Source: Gracilibacteraceae bacterium (lineage in GTDB: Bacteria; Bacillota; Desulfitobacteriia; Desulfitobacteriales; Syntrophobotulaceae). From it: DNA of 42,046 nt. Position numbers and translations under genes: made by a program. The stretch spans positions 1 to 42,046 of the forward strand of contig JAISAH010000058.1 of assembly GCA_031266805.1 (NCBI GenBank), read 5' to 3'. The notes under the pieces were generated by a model. That model worked only from the letters and a program-made list of their open reading frames with translations. It had not been told where the DNA came from and did no database searches. Every line of letters starts with the position of its first letter. Within the stretch, counting starts at the first letter, position 1. Positions 30,089 to 38,724 of the stretch are shown piece by piece.

Positions 30089-32467
30089 ATGTTTGCCACC
30101 ATCATCAGAGAAGAAGACGAGCGGGTAATTTCCCGCATAGTCAAACGGGACGGGCGTACGCTGGAGTTTGAGCGGAAAAAAATCGCCGACGCCATGTCCA
30201 GAGCTTTTCAGGCCACGCGGACGCGCGCGGAGGCTCCCTATGTCATGGAATTGGCCCGGCAAGCCGAGCTGGACCTCCTGACGGCGGGCCTTACGCAGCC
30301 GACAGTGGAGCAGATCCAGGACGCGGTGGAAAAAATACTTATGCAAAACGGCCATGTCCGCGTCGCTAAAGCCTATATCCTCTATCGAGCGGAACGCACC
30401 CGCGCGCGGGAGATGAACACCAGACTGATGAGGATATACGAGGACATCACTTTCAAATCGTCAAAGAACAGCGATATCAAACGGGAAAACGCCAATGTGA
30501 ACGGCGACACGGCGATGGGCACCATGCTCAAATACGGCTCGGAAGGCTCCAAACAGTTTTATGAGATGTTCGTGTTAAAACCGGATCACTCCAAAGCCCA
30601 TAAAACCGGCGACATCCACATCCACGACCTTGATTTTCTCACGATGACGACCACCTGCTGCCAGATCGACATAGTCAGTCTTTTTCGTGACGGCTTCACG
30701 ACAGGGCACGGCGTTCTGCGCGAACCGGCCGATATCGCCAGTTACGCGGCTCTGGCCTGCATCGCCATTCAGGCCAATCAGAACGACCAGCACGGCGGTC
30801 AGAGCATAGTCAATTTCGATTACGGTCTGGCGCTGGGCGTGCGGAAAACCTACCGGCGCAAATACCGGGACAATTTGGCCAAAGCGCTGGAACTGCGCGC
30901 GGATGTCGCGGAAGCGGACGAATATCTCAAAGAGCTGCAGACCGAGCTTCTGGCCGAGGGGCTGGAACTGCGCATGGACGACCACGCGGATTACACGGCG
31001 GCTGAACTGGCGCGGCTCCGGCAGCAATATCCTCAGGCGGAAGGGGCTTTGGCCGGCTGTCAGGATTTCGCCCTGCGCAAGGCGGTCACGGAAACCGACC
31101 GCGCCACTTTTCAGGCGATGGAAGCGCTGATCCACAACCTGAACACCATGCACTCGCGCGCCGGGGCCCAGACCCCGTTTTCCTCCATCAATTACGGCAT
31201 GGATACTTCGGCGGAAGGGCGCATGGTGATTAAAAACGTGCTGCTCGCGCAGGAAGCCGGTCTGGGGCACGGAGAGACCCCTATTTTCCCTATCCATATT
31301 TTTCGCGTAAAAGAAGGCGTGAACTATTTTCCCACCGATCCCGGCTATGACCTGTTTCGTCTGGCCTGTCGCGTGAGCGCCAAGCGCATGTTTCCAAATT
31401 TTTCCTTTCAAGACGCTTCTTTTAACAAAGCCTACTATCAGGAAGGCCGGCCGGAGACGGAGATCGCCTACATGGGCTGCCGGACGCGGGTGATAGGCAA
31501 CGTCCATGACCCGAGCCGCGAAGTCACCTACCGGCGCGGTAATCTGAGCTACACCTCCATCAATCTGCCGCGGATCGCGATCCGCTCACATCGCAGCATC
31601 GAATGGTTTTTCGAGGAACTCGACCGCAAGATCGACCTCGTCGTCGAGCAATTGATGGAACGTTTTGAGATCCAGGCGAAAAAACACGTGCGCAACTATC
31701 CGTTCCTCATGGGCAGCGGGGTGTGGATGGACAGCGAAAACCTGGGGCCGGACGACGAGGTGCGCGAGGTGCTGAAACACGGCACTTTGTCCGTCGGGTT
31801 TATCGGGTTGGCGGAAACGCTGAAAATGCTGACCGGCTCTCATCACGGCGAGTCGGATCGGGCGCAGAATCTGGGGCTGGATATCGTGGCCCATATGCGC
31901 AAACGGATGGACGACGAAAGCCGCCAAAGACAAATGAATTTCACCCTAATCGCCACGCCGGCGGAGGGACTGTCCGGCCGGTTCGCGGCGCTGGACCGCG
32001 AGCGCTACGGCGAGATCGAGGGTGTGACCGACAAGGAATTTTATACCAATTCTTTCCATATACCGGTGTATTTCCTCCTAAGCGCGTATGACAAGATCCG
32101 CCTAGAGGCCCCGTACCACGAACTGACGAACGCCGGTCATATCACTTATGTGGAATTGGACGGCGATACGGCGAAAAATATCGACGCTTTTGAAAAAATC
32201 ATCCGCTGTATGCATGATCTGAATATCGGCTACGGCTCTATCAACCACCCCATCGACAGCGACCCGGTCTGCGGCTACACGGGCGTCGTCGGCGAATATT
32301 GCCCGAAATGCGGCCGGCGCGAGGATGATGAGGACGGCGTGCCCTTTGACCGTATCCGCCGGATTACCGGCTATTTGGTCGGAACGCTGGAGCGTTTTAA
32401 CAACGCCAAACTCTCGGAAGTGCGCCACCGGGTCAAACACGGTTTGACGGCCGGCGGGGAAGACTAA
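30089..32467 (+). CDS. nrdD: Anaerobic ribonucleoside-triphosphate reductase
   Basis: A 792-residue class III reductase, making deoxynucleotides without oxygen through a glycyl radical. An ATP-cone is at residues about 15-105 (IVKRDGRTLEFERKKIADAM to VAKAYILYR). The substrate-site Cys region contains TTTCCQIDI. The glycyl radical is Gly761 in RRITGYLVG near the C-terminus. Just before it is a zinc site with VCGYTG and CPKCG; the first Cys of the usual four is Asp here, a form I recall in other Firmicutes. The start follows ACAGGAGCG. Expression should be set by the promoter and two NrdR boxes immediately upstream. It is followed by its activase after 10 bp. Confidence 0.97.
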   Translation: MFATIIREEDERVISRIVKRDGRTLEFERKKIADAMSRAFQATRTRAEAPYVMELARQAELDLLTAGLTQPTVEQIQDAVEKILMQNGHVRVAKAYILYRAERTRAREMNTRLMRIYEDITFKSSKNSDIKRENANVNGDTAMGTMLKYGSEGSKQFYEMFVLKPDHSKAHKTGDIHIHDLDFLTMTTTCCQIDIVSLFRDGFTTGHGVLREPADIASYAALACIAIQANQNDQHGGQSIVNFDYGLALGVRKTYRRKYRDNLAKALELRADVAEADEYLKELQTELLAEGLELRMDDHADYTAAELARLRQQYPQAEGALAGCQDFALRKAVTETDRATFQAMEALIHNLNTMHSRAGAQTPFSSINYGMDTSAEGRMVIKNVLLAQEAGLGHGETPIFPIHIFRVKEGVNYFPTDPGYDLFRLACRVSAKRMFPNFSFQDASFNKAYYQEGRPETEIAYMGCRTRVIGNVHDPSREVTYRRGNLSYTSINLPRIAIRSHRSIEWFFEELDRKIDLVVEQLMERFEIQAKKHVRNYPFLMGSGVWMDSENLGPDDEVREVLKHGTLSVGFIGLAETLKMLTGSHHGESDRAQNLGLDIVAHMRKRMDDESRQRQMNFTLIATPAEGLSGRFAALDRERYGEIEGVTDKEFYTNSFHIPVYFLLSAYDKIRLEAPYHELTNAGHITYVELDGDTAKNIDAFEKIIRCMHDLNIGYGSINHPIDSDPVCGYTGVVGEYCPKCGRREDDEDGVPFDRIRRITGYLVGTLERFNNAKLSEVRHRVKHGLTAGGED

Positions 32468-32477
32468 GGCCAGACGA

Positions 32478-32978
32478 GTGCTGCTGCGGATCGCCGGCAT
32501 GGTCAACGATTCTATAGTGGACGGGCCGGGGCTGCGGCTGGCGGTTTTTTGTCAGGGCTGCCGCCGCCATTGCCCCGGCTGTCATAACCCCGCCACCTGG
32601 GATGAGAGCGGCGGCTATCAGGCGGAGACAGATGATGTGTTGGCGGCGGTCGGGCGCAATCCCCTGCTGGACGGCATAACCTTGACCGGCGGCGAGCCTT
32701 TTCTGCAGGCGGCGGCGGCGGCGCCCTTGGCTGCCGCTGTCCGGGCGCGCGGCCTGACTGTCGTGACCTATACCGGCTATCTTTGGGAGGAAATAACAGG
32801 CGGGCCGCCTGACTGGCTGGAGCTGGCGCGCCAGACCGATCTGTTGGTTGACGGTTCCTTTATCATGGGAGAACGCAATATCGACCTGCTGTTTCGCGGT
32901 TCGGCCAATCAGCGCCTGATCGACGCGCCGGCTTCACTGGTCGCGGGCGCTCCGGTCGCTTGGCGCCAATTTTCTTAG
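32478..32978 (+). CDS. nrdG: Anaerobic ribonucleotide reductase-activating protein (radical SAM)
   Basis: A 166-residue radical SAM enzyme that generates the glycyl radical on NrdD. The 4Fe-4S motif CxxxCxxC is Cys28, Cys32 and Cys35 in GCRRHCPGC. VNDSIVDGPGLRLAVF before it and the SAM-binding TLTGGEPFLQ after it are typical. The start is a GTG with only a weak AAGG ahead, suggesting coupling to nrdD, whose stop is 10 bp upstream. Confidence 0.95.
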   Translation: MLLRIAGMVNDSIVDGPGLRLAVFCQGCRRHCPGCHNPATWDESGGYQAETDDVLAAVGRNPLLDGITLTGGEPFLQAAAAAPLAAAVRARGLTVVTYTGYLWEEITGGPPDWLELARQTDLLVDGSFIMGERNIDLLFRGSANQRLIDAPASLVAGAPVAWRQFS

Positions 32979-32993
32979 AGGGAGCGGGATTTT

Positions 32994-33749
32994 GTGAAAT
33001 TTATTTCATGGAACGTCAACGGGCTGCGCGCCTGCTTGAAAAAGGGTTTTGCCAATTTTTTCCAATCAGCGGCGGCCGACGTCTTCTGCTTGCAGGAGAC
33101 GAAGCTGCAGGAGGAACAGATCACGGAGGAATGGCCCGGTTACGCGGTTTACTGGCACAGCGCCGAGAAAAAAGGGTATTCCGGAACGGCGGTCCTGACG
33201 AAACAGGCGCCTTTGGCGGTCAGCTATGGCATCGGCCGGGAGGAGCATGAGGGCGAGGGCCGGGTGATTACGCTGGAATTCGCGGATTTTCAGCTGGTGA
33301 ACGTCTACACGCCGAACTCGCGGCGCGAACTGGCCCGTCTCGCTTACCGCATGGAGTGGGACGACGCTTTCCGCGCGTATCTCAGCGGTTTGGACGAACG
33401 GAAGCCGCTCGTCGTCTGCGGCGATCTGAACGTGGCGCATCAGGAGATCGATCTGCGCCATCCCCGCTCGAACAGGCGCAACGCCGGGTTTACGGACGAG
33501 GAGCGGGGAAAATTCACTCAGCTGCTCGCGGCCGGTTTTATCGATACTTTCCGCAGCCTGTATCCGGAGCGCCGGGACGCCTACACCTGGTGGTCGTATA
33601 TGCGCAGCGCCCGTCAGAACAACTCCGGCTGGCGCATCGACTATTTTCTTGTTTCATCCCGTCTGGCGGATCGGGTACGCGACAGCGTGATCTACGCCGA
33701 CGTGCTGGGAAGCGATCATTGTCCGGTCGGTCTGGAGTTAGGGGAATAG
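32994..33749 (+). CDS. xthA: Exodeoxyribonuclease III
   Basis: A 251-residue EEP-family nuclease acting on abasic sites and 3' ends in DNA repair. It starts [13 protein letters not shown], has the metal Glu in [16 protein letters not shown], the catalytic Asp/Asn in CGDLNVAH, and ends with [10 protein letters not shown] and LGSDHCPV, giving the Asp-His pair. The GTG start follows GGAGCGGG. It lies 15 bp after nrdG and may share the NrdR-controlled transcript, linking DNA repair with nucleotide supply. It is convergent with the TetR gene, 6 bp away. Confidence 0.95.
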   Translation: MKFISWNVNGLRACLKKGFANFFQSAAADVFCLQETKLQEEQITEEWPGYAVYWHSAEKKGYSGTAVLTKQAPLAVSYGIGREEHEGEGRVITLEFADFQLVNVYTPNSRRELARLAYRMEWDDAFRAYLSGLDERKPLVVCGDLNVAHQEIDLRHPRSNRRNAGFTDEERGKFTQLLAAGFIDTFRSLYPERRDAYTWWSYMRSARQNNSGWRIDYFLVSSRLADRVRDSVIYADVLGSDHCPVGLELGE

Positions 33750-33755
33750 CCGGGT

Positions 33756-34358
33756 TCATTTGCCGGTGCTTTTGACCAGACTCAGCAAGGCGCTGAGTCC
33801 GTGTTCCCATTCTTCCTCTACGCGCGCGCCCGGCATAAGACTGCGCAAAATGGCGCTGTAACAGAAATACGCCTGCAAAGTCAGAAAATCCTCGATGTCC
33901 AGCGGCTCGATCCGCCCGAGCGCCAGGAGTTTTTTCAGCGCTTCTTCCGTATAAAGCCGCAGCACGTCAAAGACGTGATACTGGAAAAATTCCCGGCTGC
34001 GCCGGTCGATCCGGCTCATCATATGCGCTATATTGAGGATGCGGAGCATTTTTTCCTGATCGACTGACTGAAAATAAAAAAACGCGTAACTCACCACTGC
34101 CCGGGGCGGCGCCGAGTCCGCCATGCCGACTATCTCGGCGAGGGGGGGCTTGATGCCGGCGGCGGTCTCCTCAAACAGCTCATAGATGCACGTCAGGATT
34201 TCGTCTTTAGAGTTAAAATGGTTGTAAAGAGAAGCGGCTTTGATGCCCACGGCGGCCGCGATATCCCGCATGGTGACCCGTTCGTAGTTTTCGGCGGAAA
34301 ACATCTGGATCGCGGTTTCCATTATCCGGCTCTTGGTGTCCGGTCTGGCGTTTTCCAT
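33756..34358 (-). CDS. TetR/AcrR family transcriptional regulator
   Basis: A 200-residue repressor-type protein. The DNA-binding domain covers about residues 8-55: KSRIMETAIQMFSAENYE, then VTMRDIAAAVGIKAASLYNHFNSKDEIL. The rest is a helical ligand domain without recognisable specificity. The ATG at 34358 follows GGAGGG by 8 bases; the longer frame up to 34526 overlaps larC and is rejected. It is the last gene of the rlmH-larC run, 35 bp after larC, with its own possible targets unknown. Confidence 0.88.
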   Translation of the reverse strand: MENARPDTKSRIMETAIQMFSAENYERVTMRDIAAAVGIKAASLYNHFNSKDEILTCIYELFEETAAGIKPPLAEIVGMADSAPPRAVVSYAFFYFQSVDQEKMLRILNIAHMMSRIDRRSREFFQYHVFDVLRLYTEEALKKLLALGRIEPLDIEDFLTLQAYFCYSAILRSLMPGARVEEEWEHGLSALLSLVKSTGK

Positions 34359-34393
34359 GACGAAACCCTCCGTTCTCATGGCGCGCGGCCTGT

Positions 34394-35659
34394 TTACCGC
34401 GATTCTTCGCCGCGGCGGGCGATTATTTCGGCGGCCTGCCGGAGCGGTATCCCCGCCTCCGCCGCCAAACGGCGGCAGTCCTCGAACTCCGGCTTTATTT
34501 TGACTGTCCCGTCCGGCAGGGCGCATTCTTTCAGGCGCGCCTCGCCCCAGGGCGTGACGACGGAGCGGATCTTGCGCGGCAGCATTATTTTTTCCACCGG
34601 ATAAAGCCTCAGACCGATGGCGGTAGTCTCGCGCAAAATTATATCCCGCAGCGCCGGTACTTCCCGCTCGCCGGCCAGCAGGCCGAGCGTCACGCCCAGC
34701 CGGCCTTTTTTCATGTGGCAGGCCACGCGCCAGACGTCAAGGGCGCCGGCCCGCAGCAATAATTCTTCCGCGTAAGCCAGGGCTTCCGGATCCATATCGT
34801 CGATATTCGTTTCCAGCACATATTGAGTCGCGCGCTCATAGGCCGTCTCCGCCCCAGGCGTCTCCGCTTCGGCCAACGTGACGCGCAGGGCGTTAGGGAC
34901 GGGCAGGTCGCGCTCCCCCAGACCATAGGCGGCGCGCAGGGGGACAAAAGCCGGGCGGGCCGGGAAACGATCCGCAAAAGTCTTGATGATAGCCGCGCCG
35001 GTGGGCGTCGTCGTCTCCGCCGCCACGCGTCCCAGCGTGACCGGAACGCCGCGCAGCAGATTTTGCACCGCCGGCGCGGGTACGGGCAAAAGACCGTGGG
35101 CGCAACGGACAAAACCGCCGCCCAGCTCGACCGGCGACGACCATATTTCGTCCACGGCCAGATATTCCAGACAGAGGGCGGCGCCGACGATATCGATGAT
35201 CGTGTCTAGGCCGCTCACTTCATGCAAAGTCACGGAGTAAAGGTCCGTGCCGTGGACTTCGGCTTCGGCCGCGGCCAGCGCCCGCAAGACTTCCAAAGCG
35301 GCGGTTTTCACTTTTGGCGGCAGAGCCGCCGCTTGAATGATCGTCTCCATCTCCCGCAGCCGCCGGTGTTCGTGTCCATGCTCATGCCCATGCCCATGCT
35401 CATGCTCATGCTCATGCTCGTGTTCATGTTCATGTTCATGCTCGTGTTCATGCTCACGCGCCGTTTCCAGCACCTTCACGGTCAAACCGGAGATACCGGA
35501 TTTTTGCCCGGCCTGCACCCGGAGTTCCCAGGGTTCGGGGATCGGCAGCCCGGCCAGCTGCGCCCGGAGCCATTCCTCGTCCACGCCCAGCCCGATCAGA
35601 GCGGCCAGATTCATATCGCCGCTGATGCCGGAAAAACACTCATAGTAAAGGATCTTCAT
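34394..35659 (-). CDS. larC: Nickel-pincer cofactor biosynthesis protein LarC
   Basis: A 421-residue LarC, which inserts nickel into the pincer nucleotide used by lactate racemase-type enzymes. It starts with MKILYYECFSGISGDM, has HEVSGLDTIIDIVGAA and ETTTPTGAAII, and the C-terminal domain with LETNIDDMDPE. Here the two halves form one uninterrupted frame, unlike the Lactobacillus gene that needs a frameshift. Residues 69-98 are a run of 15 Xaa-His pairs (mostly Glu-His), probably a nickel store. No larA, larB or larE is in the window, so its partner racemase lies elsewhere. The start overlaps the end of the DUF4358 gene by ATGA. Confidence 0.93.
   Translation of the reverse strand: MKILYYECFSGISGDMNLAALIGLGVDEEWLRAQLAGLPIPEPWELRVQAGQKSGISGLTVKVLETAREHEHEHEHEHEHEHEHEHEHGHGHEHGHEHRRLREMETIIQAAALPPKVKTAALEVLRALAAAEAEVHGTDLYSVTLHEVSGLDTIIDIVGAALCLEYLAVDEIWSSPVELGGGFVRCAHGLLPVPAPAVQNLLRGVPVTLGRVAAETTTPTGAAIIKTFADRFPARPAFVPLRAAYGLGERDLPVPNALRVTLAEAETPGAETAYERATQYVLETNIDDMDPEALAYAEELLLRAGALDVWRVACHMKKGRLGVTLGLLAGEREVPALRDIILRETTAIGLRLYPVEKIMLPRKIRSVVTPWGEARLKECALPDGTVKIKPEFEDCRRLAAEAGIPLRQAAEIIARRGEESR
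35366..35455 (-). repeat. Hexanucleotide (GAGCAT-type) tandem repeat inside larC
   Basis: Fifteen six-base units coding Glu-His or Gly-His. Units vary at third codon positions (GAG/GAA, CAT/CAC), so the array is not perfectly homogenised. Any change in unit number keeps the frame and only alters the number of His residues. Confidence 0.9.
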
Positions 35660-36219
35660 TCCGCCGCGGCCTCAAAGGCCTCCCGGATCTCCTCCGCCTG
35701 AGCGGAAACCACCAGCAAAGCGTACCGCCCCTTGGTCAGGCAAACAGCGTTTTCCAGCAAAAACTCCTGTTCGGGCAAGTACCCCTCAAAATTCTTTTTC
35801 TGGGCGGCCAGACGCCCTTCCAGCGCCGGCAGCGCGGCGCGGGCCGCCTCTTTATCCGCCAAGGCCAGCACAGTCAGTTCGTCGGCCTGGATATTAGTCG
35901 CCGCCATATAAAAGACCGCGTCGTCGAGCGCCGTCCCTTCCTCCCAGGTGTAGAAACGCCGCAGTTCCGTCTCGCCGGCTTCGGTCCAGTTGGCCGTCTC
36001 GATATCAGCCGTGATCAGGGCCGCCAATTCCGCGGCGGTCGGACCCGCGGGCAAAGCTTCCTCGGGCGAAGATTCCGCGGCGTCGCCCTCGATCGGCGGG
36101 GGCGAGGAAGGTTCATCCGGAGGGGGCGGAGAAGCCGGCGCGGCCGCCGAGCAGGCGGTCAATACCAGCAGAGTGCCCAGCAGCAGTAATATTATCGGAC
36201 GGACGGCGGTGTGTCTCAA
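35656..36219 (-). CDS. DUF4358 domain lipoprotein
   Basis: A protein of about 187 residues. It has a lipoprotein signal with the hydrophobic core PIILLLLGTLLVL and lipobox LTAC, then a Pro/Ser/Glu-rich linker (about 40 residues) and a domain of the DUF4358 type, with DDAVFYMAATNIQADELTVLAL and a C-terminal GRYALLVVS. The family is common in Clostridia and has no known function; it should sit outside the membrane. The frame is open to an ATG at 36246 inside the upstream gene without a binding site, whereas the TTG at 36219 has AGAGGAG seven bases upstream and is preferred. It lies between an SGNH hydrolase and larC. Confidence 0.75.
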   Translation of the reverse strand: MRHTAVRPIILLLLGTLLVLTACSAAAPASPPPPDEPSSPPPIEGDAAESSPEEALPAGPTAAELAALITADIETANWTEAGETELRRFYTWEEGTALDDAVFYMAATNIQADELTVLALADKEAARAALPALEGRLAAQKKNFEGYLPEQEFLLENAVCLTKGRYALLVVSAQAEEIREAFEAAAE

Positions 36220-36223
36220 GATC

Positions 36224-36892
36224 TCACTCCTCTGTTTTTGTTTCATCTATCAGGTAATCCAGCCAGTAGCGGTCGAAAACGGAACGAAAATGCAAACCGT
36301 CCGGTTCATACAGGTTTTCATCCGCGTGCAGCTGCAAGACCTTGCGAATATTCAGGTAATTTACTTTTTCTTCCAGCGTCATCTGATAAAGCTCCCGGTT
36401 GAGCTCGTCCATGCGCGACGCGCTCAGATACGGCCGGGACCCTGCTTCCTTCGCCGTGACGGGAATGACGGACTGGGCGAATATCCGCGCCTCAGGCGCC
36501 GCGGCGCGCAAAGCGGCGATCATGGCCCGATAGTCGCTGATAAACGATTCGTTGGTCACATACGGCCCGAGATCATTGGAACCAAAGAGCAGAAACACGT
36601 TTTCCGGCTGATTCTCCCGCACCCAATCCAGTTCTCCGGCCGCTTTTTTCAAAGTAAAGCCGAGATGGGATATGACCTGTTCTTCTTTCAGCAAGCCGTA
36701 ATACGACAAGCCGCTGGTGATGGAATCGCCCATAAAACAGTCGCGGGCGAAAACCGTCCCGTAATCCACCGGACGGGCGGCGACGACGGCGACTTGCTCC
36801 GTCACGGCTGCCATGACCGCCTGATCGTCCGTCACGCCCTGCTGGAGGGTCGTGGCCAGCGCGACGCTTAGTATAACTATGGTTTTTAACAT
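36224..36892 (-). CDS. SGNH/GDSL-type hydrolase
   Basis: A 222-residue esterase-family protein. The nucleophile block is MGDSITSGL (Ser57), the oxyanion Asn is in LLFGSNDLG, and the catalytic Asp/His pair is in EPDGLHF near the C-terminus. A hydrophobic N-terminus (MLKTIVILSVALATTL) probably acts as a signal or anchor, so it works outside the cell, perhaps on cell-wall or glycan esters (inference). The ATG at 36892 follows AAGGAA. It lies 35 bp after rlmH and its stop overlaps the binding site of the DUF4358 gene, a pairing that suggests joint function at the cell surface. Confidence 0.82.
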   Translation of the reverse strand: MLKTIVILSVALATTLQQGVTDDQAVMAAVTEQVAVVAARPVDYGTVFARDCFMGDSITSGLSYYGLLKEEQVISHLGFTLKKAAGELDWVRENQPENVFLLFGSNDLGPYVTNESFISDYRAMIAALRAAAPEARIFAQSVIPVTAKEAGSRPYLSASRMDELNRELYQMTLEEKVNYLNIRKVLQLHADENLYEPDGLHFRSVFDRYWLDYLIDETKTEE

Positions 36893-36927
36893 GAAAGTTC
36901 CTTCTTTCGACTGGGAGGGAGTGAGAA

Positions 36928-37404
36928 TCACTTATGGTAGGTCTCGCCGCTGTTGATTTTGCAGGCGCGGTAAATCTGTTCCAGCAAGATCAGCCGCGTC
37001 AGTTGATGAGGAAAAGTGAGCAAGGAAAGCGACAGACAAAAATCCGCCCGCTCCAGCACCTCCGCGCTCAGGCCGAGCGAGCCGCCGACGATAAAAGCCA
37101 GTCCGCTTCCGCCGCTTTGCGCCCGCCGGGCCATAAACTCCGCTAAACCTGGCGAATCAAGCATCCGCCCGCCCGGATCCAGCGCCGTCACGTATTCCCC
37201 AGCTTTGAGCCGGCGCAGCAGTCTCGCGCCTTCGGTCTCCCGCGCCCGGCGCTCCTCCGCTTCCGTTTCCGGGCAGCGCTCGTCCTCCGTTTCACGCGTT
37301 TCCAGACGGACAAAGCGGCTCAGGCGTTTCTCGTATTCCCGCAGCCCGTCCGCCAGATAAGGTTCCTTGATCCGCCCCGCGCAAACAATGCTGACATGGA
37401 GGAT
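36928..37404 (-). CDS. rlmH: 23S rRNA (pseudouridine1915-N3)-methyltransferase RlmH, apparently without a standard start codon
   Basis: RlmH methylates pseudouridine 1915 of 23S rRNA. The C-terminal half has FIVGGSLGLS and the signature LTFPHQLTRLILLEQIYRA, ending in YHK. Upstream of the first normal start (an internal GTG at 37191), the frame continues with homologous sequence: SIVCAGRIKEPYLADGLREY and KRLSRFVRLE. No ATG, GTG or TTG occurs in this frame before a stop at 37456-37458. An ATC at 37404, three bases after GGTGAT, gives 158 residues, the normal family length, so I place the start there. CTG (37425) or ATT (37422) are alternatives, as is a sequence error. A TATAAT box lies about 45 bp upstream. 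Confidence 0.85.
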   Translation of the reverse strand: MLHVSIVCAGRIKEPYLADGLREYEKRLSRFVRLETRETEDERCPETEAEERRARETEGARLLRRLKAGEYVTALDPGGRMLDSPGLAEFMARRAQSGGSGLAFIVGGSLGLSAEVLERADFCLSLSLLTFPHQLTRLILLEQIYRACKINSGETYHK

Positions 37405-37449
37405 ATTATCACCGGCTTCAATCAGTTTGTGAGTGCTTCCTAAATAAAT

Positions 37450-37455
37450 ATTATA
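37450..37455 (-). promoter_or_regulatory. -10 box of rlmH
   Basis: Minus-strand TATAAT. A TTGCCA lies 15 bp further upstream, a short-spaced -35 candidate. Transcription would start near 37442, leaving about 40 bases before the proposed ATC start. Confidence 0.5.
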
Positions 37456-37567
37456 CTAATTTATCAAGTCTGGCAAGGGTGTTTTTTTATATTTCCGGAA
37501 AAAAATCGAGAAACGAATTAGGAGCGGTGAGCGGTGTTTAGCGATATTTCCATATTTCCAGCGCTCC

Positions 37568-37597
37568 TTGACAATCGGCTGGCTCGTCCGATATAAT
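37568..37597 (+). promoter_or_regulatory. Promoter of the LysR gene
   Basis: TTGACA (37568-37573) and TATAAT (37592-37597), both perfect, with an 18-bp spacer, 50 bp before the LysR start. A partial inverted repeat GTCAGGCA ... TGCCAGAC lies downstream and could be an autoregulation site. Confidence 0.75.
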
Positions 37598-37646
37598 GGG
37601 CGTCAGGCATGTTTATTGATGTGCCAGACATTTCGAGGTGGTGCAT

Positions 37647-38546
37647 GTGAATACTGTGCTGGAGGTATTCTGCAAAGTCGCTGACACGGGCAGTTTTACC
37701 AAAGCGGCGCAATCGCTGTTTCTTTCCCAGTCAGCGGTGAGTCAGCAGATCAGCAATGCAGAAGAAGAATATGGCGTGCGCTTGTTCTTACGGGGACACA
37801 GAGAAGTCAGTTTGACGCCTGAGGGAAAAATCCTGTATGCCTACGCCAAGCGTATTCTTAGCTTGTATAAGTCGGCGGCGGAAGAACTCAGCCAAAAATC
37901 AGGAATCGTCTCGGGCAGCATCATCGTGGGCGCTTCATGTACTGTTGGCGAGTACATTTTACCTCTTATCCTTGGTAAATATAAACATTTATATCCGTTG
38001 GTCAATTTACTGTTCCATGTGGGAAACAACGAATATGTGCTGGCGGGGATAAGGCAGAACAAATTTGATCTCGGCTTTGTCGGCGAACCGTGCAATCTGC
38101 AAAACCTGGAATCGGAGCTGTTCACTCAGGATGAAATGGTTCTTATCGCGGCGCCGGCGCATCCTCTGGCGCAAAAGGCGTCTGTGACCTTCGAAGATAT
38201 ATGCTCAGTTCCTTTTATCATTAGAGAAAACGGTACCGGCACCCGCCGTTTTATTGAGGATCTTCTGCGTCGCAACGGTTTGACTATTTCAGACCTGGAA
38301 ATATGGATGGAATATGGCAGCTTCGAGTCCATAAAAAGATTCGTTCAGACCGGCATGGGTATCACCATGATTTCCCGTTGGGCAGTGGAACAGGAAATAG
38401 GCCTGAAACTTCTCCGGATCCTGCCTATGGAGGGCGTTTCCTTAAAGCGAAACTTTCTTTTTGTCTACAACAAAGGTTACGCCGATTCTCAGTTGATCAA
38501 CGGTTTTAAAACATACTGCCGCGAGAGCACCGTTGCTTTGTTGTGA
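37647..38546 (+). CDS. LysR-family transcriptional regulator
   Basis: A 299-residue LysR regulator. The winged HTH is residues about 1-60: VFCKVADTGSFTKAAQSLFLSQSAVSQQISNAEEEYGVRLF. The effector domain starts near residue 90 with GSIIVGASCTVGEYILP, typical of CysB/CbbR-like co-inducer domains. The chosen GTG (37647) is 5 bases after AGGTGG; two earlier GTGs at 37638 and 37641 lie on the binding site. It is not divergent from its likely targets but upstream of them on the same strand (178-bp gap), controlling the luciferase-like, enolase and TctA genes by inference. Confidence 0.9.
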   Translation: MNTVLEVFCKVADTGSFTKAAQSLFLSQSAVSQQISNAEEEYGVRLFLRGHREVSLTPEGKILYAYAKRILSLYKSAAEELSQKSGIVSGSIIVGASCTVGEYILPLILGKYKHLYPLVNLLFHVGNNEYVLAGIRQNKFDLGFVGEPCNLQNLESELFTQDEMVLIAAPAHPLAQKASVTFEDICSVPFIIRENGTGTRRFIEDLLRRNGLTISDLEIWMEYGSFESIKRFVQTGMGITMISRWAVEQEIGLKLLRILPMEGVSLKRNFLFVYNKGYADSQLINGFKTYCRESTVALL

Positions 38547-38635
38547 AAATAAGTGGCTCTTCTTGCTGTTCGATATCATTGGCAAAAAGCGAAAAAACTG
38601 ATGCATCATACTTCCTAATCCTTGGTATAAGGTAC

Positions 38636-38641
38636 TATAAT
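38636..38641 (+). promoter_or_regulatory. -10 box ahead of the luciferase-like gene
   Basis: Perfect TATAAT 84 bp upstream of the ATG, in the 178-bp gap after the LysR gene. No consensus -35, fitting an activator-dependent promoter. Confidence 0.4.
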
Positions 38642-38724
38642 ACATAAAAACGCAGGATTTAAGCACAATTAAACAGAAATACATTTACGTAAAGAGTGTA
38701 TTTTTGTTAAAAAGGAGTGCAAAT

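Noticed and set aside
30575-31507. Minus-strand open frame of 310 codons within nrdD
   Set aside because: Entirely antisense to the conserved NrdD core; composition and lack of any motif mark it as a shadow.
32258-32330. Loss of a zinc-binding Cys in NrdD as a defect
   Set aside because: The DPVCGYTG...CPKCG form, with Asp in place of the first Cys, is one I recall from other Firmicutes NrdD proteins, and the glycyl radical site is intact.
35366-35455. CRISPR-like or short tandem repeat array
   Set aside because: The repeat is a six-base coding array inside larC with no spacers.
34394-35659. Programmed frameshift in larC, as in Lactobacillus
   Set aside because: Both domains are in one uninterrupted frame here, so no recoding is needed.
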